This document shows, in pieces, positions 46,936-55,546 of a DNA stretch of 64,000 nucleotides. The translations under genes were made by a program, and so were the position numbers. Origin of the DNA: Bradyrhizobium manausense. Its GTDB lineage: Bacteria; Pseudomonadota; Alphaproteobacteria; Rhizobiales; Xanthobacteraceae. The notes under the pieces are model-generated. The model made no database searches, was not told where the DNA came from, and saw only the letters and a list, made by a program, of their open reading frames with translations. The stretch covers positions 108,584-172,583 of the forward strand of contig NZ_JAFCKB010000018.1 in assembly GCF_018130615.1 (NCBI RefSeq), written 5' to 3'. Numbering within the stretch: position 1 is the first letter of the stretch; each line of letters starts with the position of its first letter.

Positions 46936-47463
46936 CTAACCGGACGAAGGGAAGATGCCGTCGTTGCAGATGCAGTAATTGGCGACGACGGTCGGCATCA
47001 TGTTGTTATGCCCGAGGCTGTTACCTGCGGTGGTGACGCAGGGGGCCATTGTGTCGTACGTCCCGACGTTCGCGATCGGCGCGTAGAGTTCACCTGCTGA
47101 CGCGGTGGCAAGATGGACGGTCTGTCCGGGTGTCGGCGTCGTGCCCGTCGCGGTGGAGGACATCAGCGCGTGACTGTGCGTCGGCATCTCGGCTTCGGTC
47201 AGCGTATGCGTCTCCTCACCGCCGAGCTGGCCCAGTGTATAGGGCGGAAGGCCTGGGCCCTGTCCCTGTCCGATCAGGGCACGGCCGCGCATATCGGGAA
47301 GATTGAACGTGGTGACGCCGTCGCCGCCATAGGTGGTGCCGATCACGGTGTAAAGCGTCGTATATTGAGAAATGGGCAGCGCTTGCCCATTGCAAGCGAA
47401 CCAGCCGTTCGGCACCCGCGGAAAGCCAAACAGCCTGATCTCGCCGATAAAGGGATCTGCCAT
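46936..47463 (-). CDS. Phage tail-collar domain protein, copy 2 (Mdp-like)
   Basis: This 175-residue member has NGWFACNGQALPISQYTTLYTVIG, GGDGVTTFNLPDMRGRALIGQGQGPGL and the typical TEAEMPTHSHAL His motif. It ends in CICNDGIFPSSG. The ATG at 47463 is used, since the family starts MADPFIGEIRLF. It is in tandem with copies 1 and 3 and on the same strand, separated by 34 and 111 bases. Function is unknown outside phage. Confidence 0.88.
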   Translation of the reverse strand: MADPFIGEIRLFGFPRVPNGWFACNGQALPISQYTTLYTVIGTTYGGDGVTTFNLPDMRGRALIGQGQGPGLPPYTLGQLGGEETHTLTEAEMPTHSHALMSSTATGTTPTPGQTVHLATASAGELYAPIANVGTYDTMAPCVTTAGNSLGHNNMMPTVVANYCICNDGIFPSSG

Positions 47464-47574
47464 CGCGTATGATCCTTTGCCTGTGCGCCCCGTTCCCATC
47501 CGGCCGGTGAATGCGCAAATCCTCAGAATTGACTTGAACGAATTTCGTTCGCGACAACGCTCCTGCGCGACCGA

Positions 47575-48120
47575 TCAGTTTCGCGACGGAAAAATCCCTT
47601 GCAGCGCGATCAGATAGCTGATGGTGAGATAGGGCTGCATGTTGTTGTGGGCCTGCCCCCTGCCCTCGTTCACCAGATTGGTGGCGGACGCCAATGGGAC
47701 TTCACCGCTTCCGGCTGCCGCAAAAATTTTCGTCGGATTGGTCGCCGGCAGAGCGTTTGTCGCAAAGACATTGCCAGTCGGAGGCACGGCCCCGCGTCCG
47801 CCACCGACCGCCGAGGATACTTGAATGAGATGATTGTGAGCCGGCAGCTGAGGCCCGATCAGCGTGACCGTCGGGGCCCCGCCGGTTGTGCCTACGGGAT
47901 ACTGGCCGGCGTTGCCGGTCGAGCCAAGAATCGCGCGGCCGCGCAGATCCGGAAGTGCAAACACTGTCACGCCGTTGCCGCCATAGTAGGTGCCGAGCAA
48001 CGAGAACAGCGCCTGATTTTGCTGGATCGACAACAGCTGGCCGTTGCAAGGCGCCCAGTTTTTCGGAACGACCGTGCCCGCAAAAGGCATGATCTGGCCA
48101 AGGACTGGCTGGTACGGCAT
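47575..48120 (-). CDS. Phage tail-collar domain protein, copy 1 (Mdp-like)
   Basis: This 181-residue member begins MPYQPVLGQIMPFAG and has NWAPCNGQLLSIQQNQALFSLLG, GGNGVTVFALPDLRGR and the PQLPAHNHL motif, ending in LIALQGIFPSRN. It is the first gene of the collar set and diverges from the giant IPT/TIG adhesin across a 370-base gap. The three copies share about a third to half of their residues by eye, pointing to old duplications. Confidence 0.88.
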   Translation of the reverse strand: MPYQPVLGQIMPFAGTVVPKNWAPCNGQLLSIQQNQALFSLLGTYYGGNGVTVFALPDLRGRAILGSTGNAGQYPVGTTGGAPTVTLIGPQLPAHNHLIQVSSAVGGGRGAVPPTGNVFATNALPATNPTKIFAAAGSGEVPLASATNLVNEGRGQAHNNMQPYLTISYLIALQGIFPSRN

Positions 48121-48490
48121 GACCCCTCCCCGTTTTAAAAACCAAACGAACTGTCGTGTGATGATCCGAACCACGACAGCAGCACTTAAATTAAAGAATG
48201 AATATTGGACGATCTACTCGCCGAGATTGTTCAACAGCTGGCGTTGACAGTCAAGCGCATGCGCAACCTTAAATTGGCGCGCGGCAAGCGGCCCTGTCGA
48301 CGGCCACCAAAGCACGCTTTTGTTGCCGCCATGCAACGGTTCGCTGGAAAGTAGCACTGTGGGACTGGGTGCGCTTGCGTTGTGCACCGCGTCCCGGCCA
48401 AATGCACGCAAGAATATACGCGGACGATTTCACAATCAGGGATTTAAGTGCGGCCGCTCTTCCAAGAGCCGCCGCCGTCAAGGGGGGCCG
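48121..48490. other. Divergent regulatory region between collar genes and adhesin
   Basis: This 370-base gap separates two divergent transcription units. It has an AT-rich stretch around 48185-48215 and two abutting perfect palindromes listed separately. A strong GGGGGG site directly precedes the GTG at 48491. No gene is seen. Confidence 0.55.
48244..48264. promoter_or_regulatory. Two abutting palindromes in the adhesin/collar divergent region
   Basis: TTGACAGTCAA (48244-48254) is followed directly by GCGCATGCGC (48255-48264); both are perfect inverted repeats. TTGACA could also be a -35 box. They look like operator sites but no regulator can be named. Confidence 0.4.
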
Positions 48491-51400
48491 GTGAGTCACG
48501 CAATTGCGGTGGCCGAGCCAGAGAAAACAGGGGAGTTGGCGGTCCGGTCGCGCAATGGCGGAGCTATGCCTCGGCGAATCCTGCGCGCGCTATGGCTTGC
48601 GACTCAACGCATCTGCATCGCAGCGCTCTTGATGTTCGGCGCGATTGCCGCGGCGAACGCGGCTTGCGATCAAACGACAAATTCCACATCCGGCGTGACC
48701 GTTAACTTCACGTCGGTCGGCCAGGTCTACCGCCTGTGCTTCACTATCGGTTCGGGCTCGGCCCCTGCCGACGATTCCGTCGTGTGGGGCCTTTATTCGG
48801 TCCAGAACACGGATTCATTTTTCAACGCGCCGATCGCCAATTCGAGCGGCACCAATGCGGGCAACCAGCAGCTCACGGCTGCCGACTATAATCCGACGAC
48901 GTCGAAGGCGACTTATACGTTTCATCCGACCAACCCGAACCAAAACGGTCAAAGCGCGAACGCGGGCCAGGCCGAGATCGATATCACGCTGAACAGCGCG
49001 ACGAGCGGCGGGCAGGAGACGATCACCCTCTACTACGCGCCGGGCTGTAGCGATTTCACCGCCAGCTGCCCCGGAAGTTCCATCGCGAACACCTCCTTTG
49101 TGTTCACGATCAATCTGCCTAGCCCCACAGTCACGTCGGTCTCACCGACGTCGGGGCCGCTTGCCGGCGGCACATCGGTGGTCATCACAGGCACCAACTT
49201 CACCGGAACGACTGGCGCGGGTGGTGTCAAGTTCGGCGCCACGAATGCGACGGGCTATACTGTCAATTCCAACACCCAGATCACGGCGACTGCGCCGGCC
49301 GGATCGGCCGGCACCGTCGATATTACCGTCACGAACGGCTCAGCGACATCGCCGACATCGGCGGCTGACCAGTACACTTACGTCGCTGCGCCGACCGTGA
49401 CCTCCATCTCGCCGACCGCCGGCCCTACGGGCGGGGGCACGACCGTGATCATCACCGGCACCAACTTCAGCGCGACGACCGGCGCCGGTGGCGTGAAGTT
49501 CGGCGCGACCAACGCGACCAGCTACACGGTCAATTCCAACACCCAGATCACGGCAACTGCGCCGGCTGGATCCGCTGGCACGGTCGATGTCACGGTCACA
49601 ACGCCAGGCGGGACGTCAGCAGCGTCAGCGGCGGATCAATACACCTACACGGCCGCACCGACCGTCACCTCGATCTCGCCGACCTCGGGGCCAGGCGGAG
49701 GCGGCACCGTCGTGACGATCACCGGCACCAACTTCTCCGGCGCCTCCGCAGTGAGCTTCGGTGCATCGCCAGCGACCGGATTTACGGTCGTGTCGCCAAC
49801 GACGATCACGGCGACCTCACCATCCGGAGCCGGCACGGTGGATATCCGGGTCACGACCGCAGGTGGCACGTCGGCAACGTCTGCCGCCGATCAATTCACC
49901 TATATCGCCGCCCCCACAGTCACGTCGATCTCGCCTACCAGCGGCCCGGCCGCCGGCAGCACGAGTGTGACAATCACCGGCACCAACTTCACAGGCGTCA
50001 CGGCCGTAACATTCGGTGCGACGTCGGCCAGCTTCACCTTCAATTCGGCGACGTCGATTACCGCGACCGCGCCCGCCGGCACAGGCACCGTGGACGTCAG
50101 GGTGACCACCCCTGGCGGCACGTCTGCAACTTCGGCGGCTGACCAGTTCAACTATCTCGCAGTGCCTACGATCACTTCGGTCTCGCCCACAGCGGGCCCA
50201 GTGGGCGGCGGCACCTCGGTGACGGTCACTGGCACGGGCTTCGTCATTGGCGCAACGACGGTGAGCTTCGGCGGGACCGCCGGCACCGCTGTCAGCGTCA
50301 GTTCCTCGACGTCCCTGACTGTGACTTCGCCCGCGCATGCCGCGGGCACCATCGACGTCACCGTGACGACCGTGGGGGGCACCTCGGCGACTTCCGCGGC
50401 CGACCAATTCACCTACGTCGCTGCACCGACTGTCACCTCGATCTCGCCGACCTCGGGGCCGAGCCCAGGCGGCACCGTGGTGACGATCACCGGCACCAAC
50501 TTCTCCGGCGCATCGGCTGTGGCCTTCGGCGCGGCGGCCGCGGCCGGATTTACGGTCGTTTCGCCCACCACGATCACGGCGACATCGCCATCCGGCGCAG
50601 GCACAGTCGATATCCGCGTGACGACCGCAGGCGGCACGTCGGCAACGTCGGCGGCGGATCAGTTCACCTACATTGCCGCACCCACCGTCACCTCGATCTC
50701 ACCCACGCAGGGACCGGCGACCGGCGGCACGACGGTCACGATCACGGGCACCAATTTTACAGGCGCAACCGCCGTGACCTTCGGCGCAGTTTCGGCCGCC
50801 GGCTTCACCGTCAATTCCGCGACCTCGATCACGGCGACGTCCCCCGCCGGCACCGGCGTCGTCGACATCAAGGTAACGACAACGGGCGGCACCTCGGCCA
50901 CCTCGGCGGCTGACCAATTCACCTATTTCGGCACGCCGACGGTGTCATCGATTTCGCCGACCGGCGGTCCGCTGGCCGGCGCAACGTCGGTGACCGTCAC
51001 CGGCACCAATTTCACCGGCGCGACGGCCGTTAAATTCGGGGCGACCAACGCGACGGCCTTCACGGTCAACTCTGCGACCTTGATCACCGCGACCTCACCC
51101 GCGGGCACCGGCACGGTGGACATCACGGTGACGACGCCGGGCGGCACCTCGCCGACCTCGGCTGCGGATCAGTTCACCTACGCGCCAGCGCCAGCGGTCG
51201 CGTTGGTCTCGCCCAATGCGGGGGCGACAACTGGCGGGACATCGGTCACCATCACAGGCACCGCGTTCTCCAATGCGAGCGCCGTGAAATTCGGCGCAAC
51301 CAATGCAACGAGCTTCACGGTCAATTCGGCGACCTCGATCACGGCGACATCGCCGGCCGGCGCTGGCATCGTCGATATTACCGTGACGACACCCGGCGGA

Positions 51401-53164
51401 ACATCTGCCACGACGGCATCGGACCAATTCACCTACACGCCTGCACCGACCGTCACGTCGATCTCGCCGACATCAGGGACCGCGCTCGGCGGCACCTCGG
51501 TTGCCATCACCGGTAACGGCTTCACCGGTGCAACCGCCGTGAAATTCGGTGCCACCAATGCGGCGAGCTTTACGGTGAATTCGGCGACCTCGATCACGGC
51601 GACATCGCCGGCCGGGGCCGGCCCCGTCGACGTCACCGTGACGACAGCCGGCGGTACGTCGCCGACGTCTGCAGCCGACCGGTTCAGCTATCTTTCGGCC
51701 TCGACCACCACGTCGCTCAATTCGTCGAAAAATCCGAGCAGCTCCGGCGATCCCGTGACGTTCTCGGCCACGGTGGGCAGCTCGGGCGGAACGCCAACGG
51801 GAACTGTGACCTTCAGTGATGGCGGCACCGCGATCGGCACGTCAACACTGTCGGGCGGAATCGCGACCTTCACGACAGCGACGCTCGCCGTGGGCAACCA
51901 CACGATCACCGCGACCTATATTGGCAGCCCCGCTTTCAGCGCCTCGACCTCGCCGGCCCTGACCCAGTCGGTCTCCATTCCCGCCGACAGCGCCAGGCTG
52001 CGCGCGCTCCAGGTCAACACGACCAAGATCGTGGCGCAAAACTCCGGACAGGCGATCTCCGGCGCGATCGACACCGCGATCTCCGAAGGTTTCAGCGACG
52101 GCGGACAATACATCACGCCGGGTGCGGGCGGATTTCGGGTGAACTTCGCGGCAACGCCCGAGGACGACGACGAAAAGCTCGCATCGGATCGCCAGTCCGC
52201 TGCACAAGGTGGCAACGCCTATTCCGGCGACGGGTCCAACGGCCGTCCCATCCGCTCCGGCCGCGGCTCGCCGCGGATCGATGACGCCTTCGCCGCAATC
52301 GATCGCACACCACCAACCAAGGCGCTGCCGGCCCAATTCCGTCCGCAACAGGACTGGCTGTTCTGGGCGGATGTCCGCGGCACCGGCATCGACCGTTGGG
52401 GCTCGTCCGGCAATGTCGGCACAGGCGTGACCCAGGCGACACTCTACGGTCAGCAGATCAACCTGCTGTCGGGTCTGACCTACCGGGCGAGGTCCGACCT
52501 TCTGGTTGGCGTGGTCGGCGGCTATGAGAATTTCAGCTACACCGAGACCGACATCAACGGAAAGCTGAAGGGCGACGGCTGGACCGTCGGCGCCTATCTC
52601 GGCTGGAAGATCATTCCGACACTGCGCTACGACGTGGCCGTGACCTACTCAGGCATCGGCTATGACGGCACCGCCGGCACGGCACAAGGCAACTTCAACG
52701 GCAATCGCTGGATGCTCGCGACCGGCTTCACCGGCAGCTACCGCTGGGCGAATTTCAACATCGAGCCGTCGGCGAAGGTCTATGCGCTGTGGGAGCGGGA
52801 AAACGCCTATGTCGATTCGCTCGGCACCCCGCAGGCCGTCCGTACCTTCTCGAGCGGCCGGGCTTCCGCCGGCAACAAGGTGTCCCTCCCGGTGCCGTGG
52901 CTCGATAGTCTGGTGTTGGCGCCCTATGCCGGCGTCTACGCCGACTACTATTTCACCCAGGACAATGCTGCCGCGATCATCGCAGCGGGCGCAGTGCCGC
53001 TGGCATCGACGCCGCTGCTCCAGGGCTGGTCGGCGCGAGTCACCGGCGGCATCGGTGCAAGACTTGCGGGTGGCGCCACGATCGGCTTCGGGGCCGAGCT
53101 CGGCGGCATTGGCGGCAACACGCAGATCTGGACGTTCACCGGGCGCGCTCGCGTCCCGTTCTGA
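48491..53164 (+). CDS. Giant IPT/TIG-repeat adhesin with autotransporter barrel
   Basis: This 1557-residue surface protein has an extended signal peptide (about 57 residues, ending AANA-ACD, as in many type V secreted proteins). A 155-residue beta-rich domain with several Cys follows, then ten tandem IPT/TIG repeats of about 85 residues (each starting PTVTSxSPTSGP and ending SAADQFTY). After these come a bacterial Ig-like domain (STTTSLNSSKNPSSSGD) and a linker. The C-terminal autotransporter barrel begins near PQQDWLFWADVRGTG and ends in a terminal Phe. It should be displayed on the outer membrane for adhesion. The GTG at 48491 with an AAGGGGGG site is preferred over the longer open frame from 48320. 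Confidence 0.88.
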   Translation: MSHAIAVAEPEKTGELAVRSRNGGAMPRRILRALWLATQRICIAALLMFGAIAAANAACDQTTNSTSGVTVNFTSVGQVYRLCFTIGSGSAPADDSVVWGLYSVQNTDSFFNAPIANSSGTNAGNQQLTAADYNPTTSKATYTFHPTNPNQNGQSANAGQAEIDITLNSATSGGQETITLYYAPGCSDFTASCPGSSIANTSFVFTINLPSPTVTSVSPTSGPLAGGTSVVITGTNFTGTTGAGGVKFGATNATGYTVNSNTQITATAPAGSAGTVDITVTNGSATSPTSAADQYTYVAAPTVTSISPTAGPTGGGTTVIITGTNFSATTGAGGVKFGATNATSYTVNSNTQITATAPAGSAGTVDVTVTTPGGTSAASAADQYTYTAAPTVTSISPTSGPGGGGTVVTITGTNFSGASAVSFGASPATGFTVVSPTTITATSPSGAGTVDIRVTTAGGTSATSAADQFTYIAAPTVTSISPTSGPAAGSTSVTITGTNFTGVTAVTFGATSASFTFNSATSITATAPAGTGTVDVRVTTPGGTSATSAADQFNYLAVPTITSVSPTAGPVGGGTSVTVTGTGFVIGATTVSFGGTAGTAVSVSSSTSLTVTSPAHAAGTIDVTVTTVGGTSATSAADQFTYVAAPTVTSISPTSGPSPGGTVVTITGTNFSGASAVAFGAAAAAGFTVVSPTTITATSPSGAGTVDIRVTTAGGTSATSAADQFTYIAAPTVTSISPTQGPATGGTTVTITGTNFTGATAVTFGAVSAAGFTVNSATSITATSPAGTGVVDIKVTTTGGTSATSAADQFTYFGTPTVSSISPTGGPLAGATSVTVTGTNFTGATAVKFGATNATAFTVNSATLITATSPAGTGTVDITVTTPGGTSPTSAADQFTYAPAPAVALVSPNAGATTGGTSVTITGTAFSNASAVKFGATNATSFTVNSATSITATSPAGAGIVDITVTTPGGTSATTASDQFTYTPAPTVTSISPTSGTALGGTSVAITGNGFTGATAVKFGATNAASFTVNSATSITATSPAGAGPVDVTVTTAGGTSPTSAADRFSYLSASTTTSLNSSKNPSSSGDPVTFSATVGSSGGTPTGTVTFSDGGTAIGTSTLSGGIATFTTATLAVGNHTITATYIGSPAFSASTSPALTQSVSIPADSARLRALQVNTTKIVAQNSGQAISGAIDTAISEGFSDGGQYITPGAGGFRVNFAATPEDDDEKLASDRQSAAQGGNAYSGDGSNGRPIRSGRGSPRIDDAFAAIDRTPPTKALPAQFRPQQDWLFWADVRGTGIDRWGSSGNVGTGVTQATLYGQQINLLSGLTYRARSDLLVGVVGGYENFSYTETDINGKLKGDGWTVGAYLGWKIIPTLRYDVAVTYSGIGYDGTAGTAQGNFNGNRWMLATGFTGSYRWANFNIEPSAKVYALWERENAYVDSLGTPQAVRTFSSGRASAGNKVSLPVPWLDSLVLAPYAGVYADYYFTQDNAAAIIAAGAVPLASTPLLQGWSARVTGGIGARLAGGATIGFGAELGGIGGNTQIWTFTGRARVPF
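49124..51700 (+). repeat. Ten tandem IPT/TIG-coding repeats (about 255-267 bases each)
   Basis: The ten units are similar at DNA as well as protein level, with long shared runs around ACCGTCACCTCGATCTCGCC and GGCACCAACTTC. Units 3 and 6, and units 8, 9 and 10, are the closest to each other by eye, suggesting expansion by recombination. Confidence 0.85.
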
Positions 53165-53191
53165 CCGTCGCGACAGCCAAACGGCGTCGGA

Positions 53192-54115
53192 TCAGTACAG
53201 GCCGCGGCCCGTCAGGATGCTGCGGGCTTCGGCCGCGCCGTCATCCGAGGCGGCAGCTCCCCCGTCGGGGACGTAGCGGCCGCCCTCGTCATAGGACACC
53301 TGCCGGGCGTTCTGGAGCGCGCGGCCACGGCTCGAGGCCGACATCTCCGAGGTCGCGTTGATCGAGGCGACGTCGGCCGAGGAGTTGCCGAGGCTGTAGG
53401 GCCTGCCCTCCGGCATCGGGACTTCGCCGCGGATGGCCCCGCGGCCCGACGACGGCAGCTCCGGCACGAACGGCCTCGCCGAGGCAACCCGGACCATCGA
53501 GGGCGACGGCGCCGGAACGCCGGTGCGCAAGGTCGCTATCAGCTGGCGGTCGTCGGAGCCTTCGAGTGGCGCCCGGCCGACATATTCGACACGAACCCTG
53601 GCGACGCCATTGCCTTTGAATTCAAGCAGTTCGGCGGCTTTGTTCGAGACGTCGATGAGGCGGTTGCCGTGATAGGGCCCGCGGTCATTGACGCGGACGA
53701 TCAGCGACTTGCCGTTGGATAGGTTGGTCACCCGCGCATAGGACGGCATCGGCAGGGTCGGATGCGCCGCCGTCAGCGAGCCCATGTCGAACACTTCGCC
53801 ATTGGCAGTCTGGCGGCCGTGGAAATCGTCGCCGTACCAGGACGCCATGCCCTCGGCACGGTAGTTGACGTCCTCCTCCGGCACGTAGGTCCGGCCCGCC
53901 ACCACATAGGGCTTGCCGACGCGATAGGTGCCGCCACCCTTGGGGACGGGATCGCCCCAGGCCACGACGCGCGGGCTCGAAGACACGCCGTATTTGGGAT
54001 CGACCCGGCTGGCGAACTTGTTGGACGAAGCGCAATTGGCGAGCGCGAGGCAGCTGGCGACCACCGCAACACACCGCGCGGCCCGCACCACCGAATCTGA
54101 CCGTCGGATCCCCAT
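53192..54115 (-). CDS. rlpA: Septal ring lytic transglycosylase RlpA-family lipoprotein
   Basis: This 307-residue lipoprotein has a lipobox-like LANC (residues about 26-29) and the double-psi beta-barrel RlpA domain (GMASWYGDDFHGRQTANGE; TNLSNGKSLIVRVNDRGPY; SNKAAELL). RlpA cleaves denuded peptidoglycan glycan strands at division. No C-terminal SPOR domain is present; the last 120 residues are Ser/Arg/Ala-rich. The ATG at 54115 gives the signal. In related genomes rlpA lies directly before the D,D-carboxypeptidase gene, but here they are 8.6 kb apart. Confidence 0.92.
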   Translation of the reverse strand: MGIRRSDSVVRAARCVAVVASCLALANCASSNKFASRVDPKYGVSSSPRVVAWGDPVPKGGGTYRVGKPYVVAGRTYVPEEDVNYRAEGMASWYGDDFHGRQTANGEVFDMGSLTAAHPTLPMPSYARVTNLSNGKSLIVRVNDRGPYHGNRLIDVSNKAAELLEFKGNGVARVRVEYVGRAPLEGSDDRQLIATLRTGVPAPSPSMVRVASARPFVPELPSSGRGAIRGEVPMPEGRPYSLGNSSADVASINATSEMSASSRGRALQNARQVSYDEGGRYVPDGGAAASDDGAAEARSILTGRGLY

Positions 54116-54482
54116 TCGCCCCAAATACCATTTCGCCGGAGACCGCCCCAACCCGCTTACCTACGGGGAGCGCCTTCCGGACCTCGAGCTCCGAGGCGGC
54201 CCACCACCGTCTCAGACGCGGTAAGGATAACGCAACCCGAACACGGCGGAAATGGGGAGCCTGCAGCGTTCACGCCGGGATGGTAAACAAGACGTTCGGC
54301 ATTCTCCGTTGATCTACGGAGCACGGGCGCCTCCAGCACCGCCTCGTCTGTGCCAGTCCCGCACAAGCTGTTGCGCCAAAAGCTCACTCCACCCCCGATA
54401 TCGCTGGCTTCACCGGAATTCTTTTGACTGTGCAGGGCCGCCCGCGTCTTCTCGCGTGCAGGGGCGGGATTGGAATTTAACG
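54116..54482. other. Intergenic region upstream of rlpA
   Basis: This 367-base gap holds the rlpA promoter presumably, but I see no convincing gene or motif in it. Confidence 0.4.
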
Positions 54483-54572
54483 ATGATCGAGACGGTTTCG
54501 GCACTGATGGGTCTGGTAAGCGCGGGGATCTTCCTGGCCCATGCGTTTGAAGGCTACCGCACGAGGGCCTGA
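54483..54572 (+). CDS. Very small membrane protein, 29 residues
   Basis: The ORF encodes a single hydrophobic helix (ETVSALMGLVSAGIFLAHAF) with a short basic end (EGYRTRA). There is no strong ribosome binding site. It is the first of three very small same-strand ORFs within 600 bases. The call rests on the membrane-helix character and position. Confidence 0.42.
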   Translation: MIETVSALMGLVSAGIFLAHAFEGYRTRA

Positions 54573-54675
54573 GGGCACTGGCGCGGGCGACATTGCATCA
54601 CCTCTTCAGGACGGCACGTTCGGACAATTTTAATCGATCCGATCGAGCATCGAGGACGAGAGCAGCAGGTGTCAC

Positions 54676-54774
54676 ATGCGCAAACATGACCTCGTATCCG
54701 ATGGCTTTCTGGCTTTGACCGCTGGCGGCCTGGTGCTGCTCTGCTCGAGCCTCGTGGCGTTGGCCTTCGGCTAA
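54676..54774 (+). CDS. Very small membrane protein, 32 residues
   Basis: It starts with a charged MRKHDLVSDG and continues as one hydrophobic helix (FLALTAGGLVLLCSSLVALAFG). The upstream AGCAGGTG is a weak ribosome binding site. Function is unknown. Confidence 0.42.
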   Translation: MRKHDLVSDGFLALTAGGLVLLCSSLVALAFG

Positions 54775-54932
54775 TCCTCACTTGATATTTTCCTGGTTTC
54801 AGATCGCTGCGCCACTGCAACGCAGCATGTACGTTCGCAGCGGGATGACCCGCTCCCGTTTAGTTGATTGAATTTCCGCGTCCGGCGCCTCGACTCAGAT
54901 TTCAAGAGGCCACACCAACGAAGGTGACGCAT

Positions 54933-55061
54933 ATGCTTGCCGAGAAATTCTTCCTCGTTCTGGAATCGCTGATCCGGGGCGGCCGGACCTATCCAGACGG
55001 AAGTCCCCGGGTCATCAGCACCTCCCCGCACGTTCCAGTGACGCTGCCGAAGCAGAAATAG
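54933..55061 (+). CDS. Small protein, 42 residues
   Basis: The product begins MLAEKFFLVLESLI, an amphipathic or hydrophobic helix, followed by GGRTYPDGSPRVISTSPHVP and a basic end. A GAAGGTG site precedes the ATG. The organisation resembles small conserved rhizobial proteins of unknown function; that resemblance is from memory, not a search. Confidence 0.5.
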   Translation: MLAEKFFLVLESLIRGGRTYPDGSPRVISTSPHVPVTLPKQK

Positions 55062-55089
55062 CGACGCTCGGTACTCGGGCCTGCAGCGT

Positions 55090-55395
55090 TCAGCGCAGGC
55101 CGAACGGCGAGCTGCGATAGAGGCTGTCGCGGGCTTCAGTCAGGCAGACGAAGCTGCCGTCGAACCCATGGCCATAGAGCTTCTGCCCCTTGCGATAGTA
55201 GACGCCCTTCCTGAAATCCAGCCACACCACCTTGTCGCCAGGGCAATGGCGCTCGGCCTGCGCCTCAAAGCGGAATGGCGTCAGCGGTGTCGCCGATGCC
55301 GGCGTGGCGCTGCCGGTGCCAAGAGCGATGACAAGGATCACCGCGCTCGCGTCGGCAAGCCTGCCGTGCCTTTTGCCAGAGCCGATGCGCAGCAC
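55090..55395 (-). CDS. Small exported protein, 101 residues
   Basis: This protein has a signal peptide (GRLADASAVILVIALGTGSA, cleaved near ASA-TPL) and a mature part of about 65 residues with two Cys (RHCPGDKVVWLDF; SFVCLTEARD) likely forming a disulphide. The GTG at 55395 is chosen because a GAGGAGAGG site precedes it. Similar small periplasmic proteins occur widely in rhizobia, without known function. It is transcribed alone, diverging from yqhA. Confidence 0.65.
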   Translation of the reverse strand: MLRIGSGKRHGRLADASAVILVIALGTGSATPASATPLTPFRFEAQAERHCPGDKVVWLDFRKGVYYRKGQKLYGHGFDGSFVCLTEARDSLYRSSPFGLR

Positions 55396-55546
55396 CGTCC
55401 GCCTCTCCTCGGCTTCCCGCCGTCCGATCTGCGGCACGATAGCACGAGACGATCGCGATCCACAGATTCTGAACGGACGCCCCGTCTTCCACCTGCCCAC
55501 GTGACGGGGTACATGAGGGCGAGATCTCTCGATGCGCGGGTGTTGA

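Noticed and set aside
46359-48120. Prophage remnant
   Set aside because: Only collar-domain proteins are present; no capsid, terminase, sheath or integrase genes, and a host adhesin lies next to them.
48320-48490. Upstream extension of the adhesin to 48320
   Set aside because: The GTG at 48491 has a strong ribosome binding site and a better signal region; the extension is basic and domain-free.
49124-51700. Regular repeats as a CRISPR array
   Set aside because: The units are about 260 bases, in frame and encode IPT/TIG domains; there are no short repeats with unique spacers.
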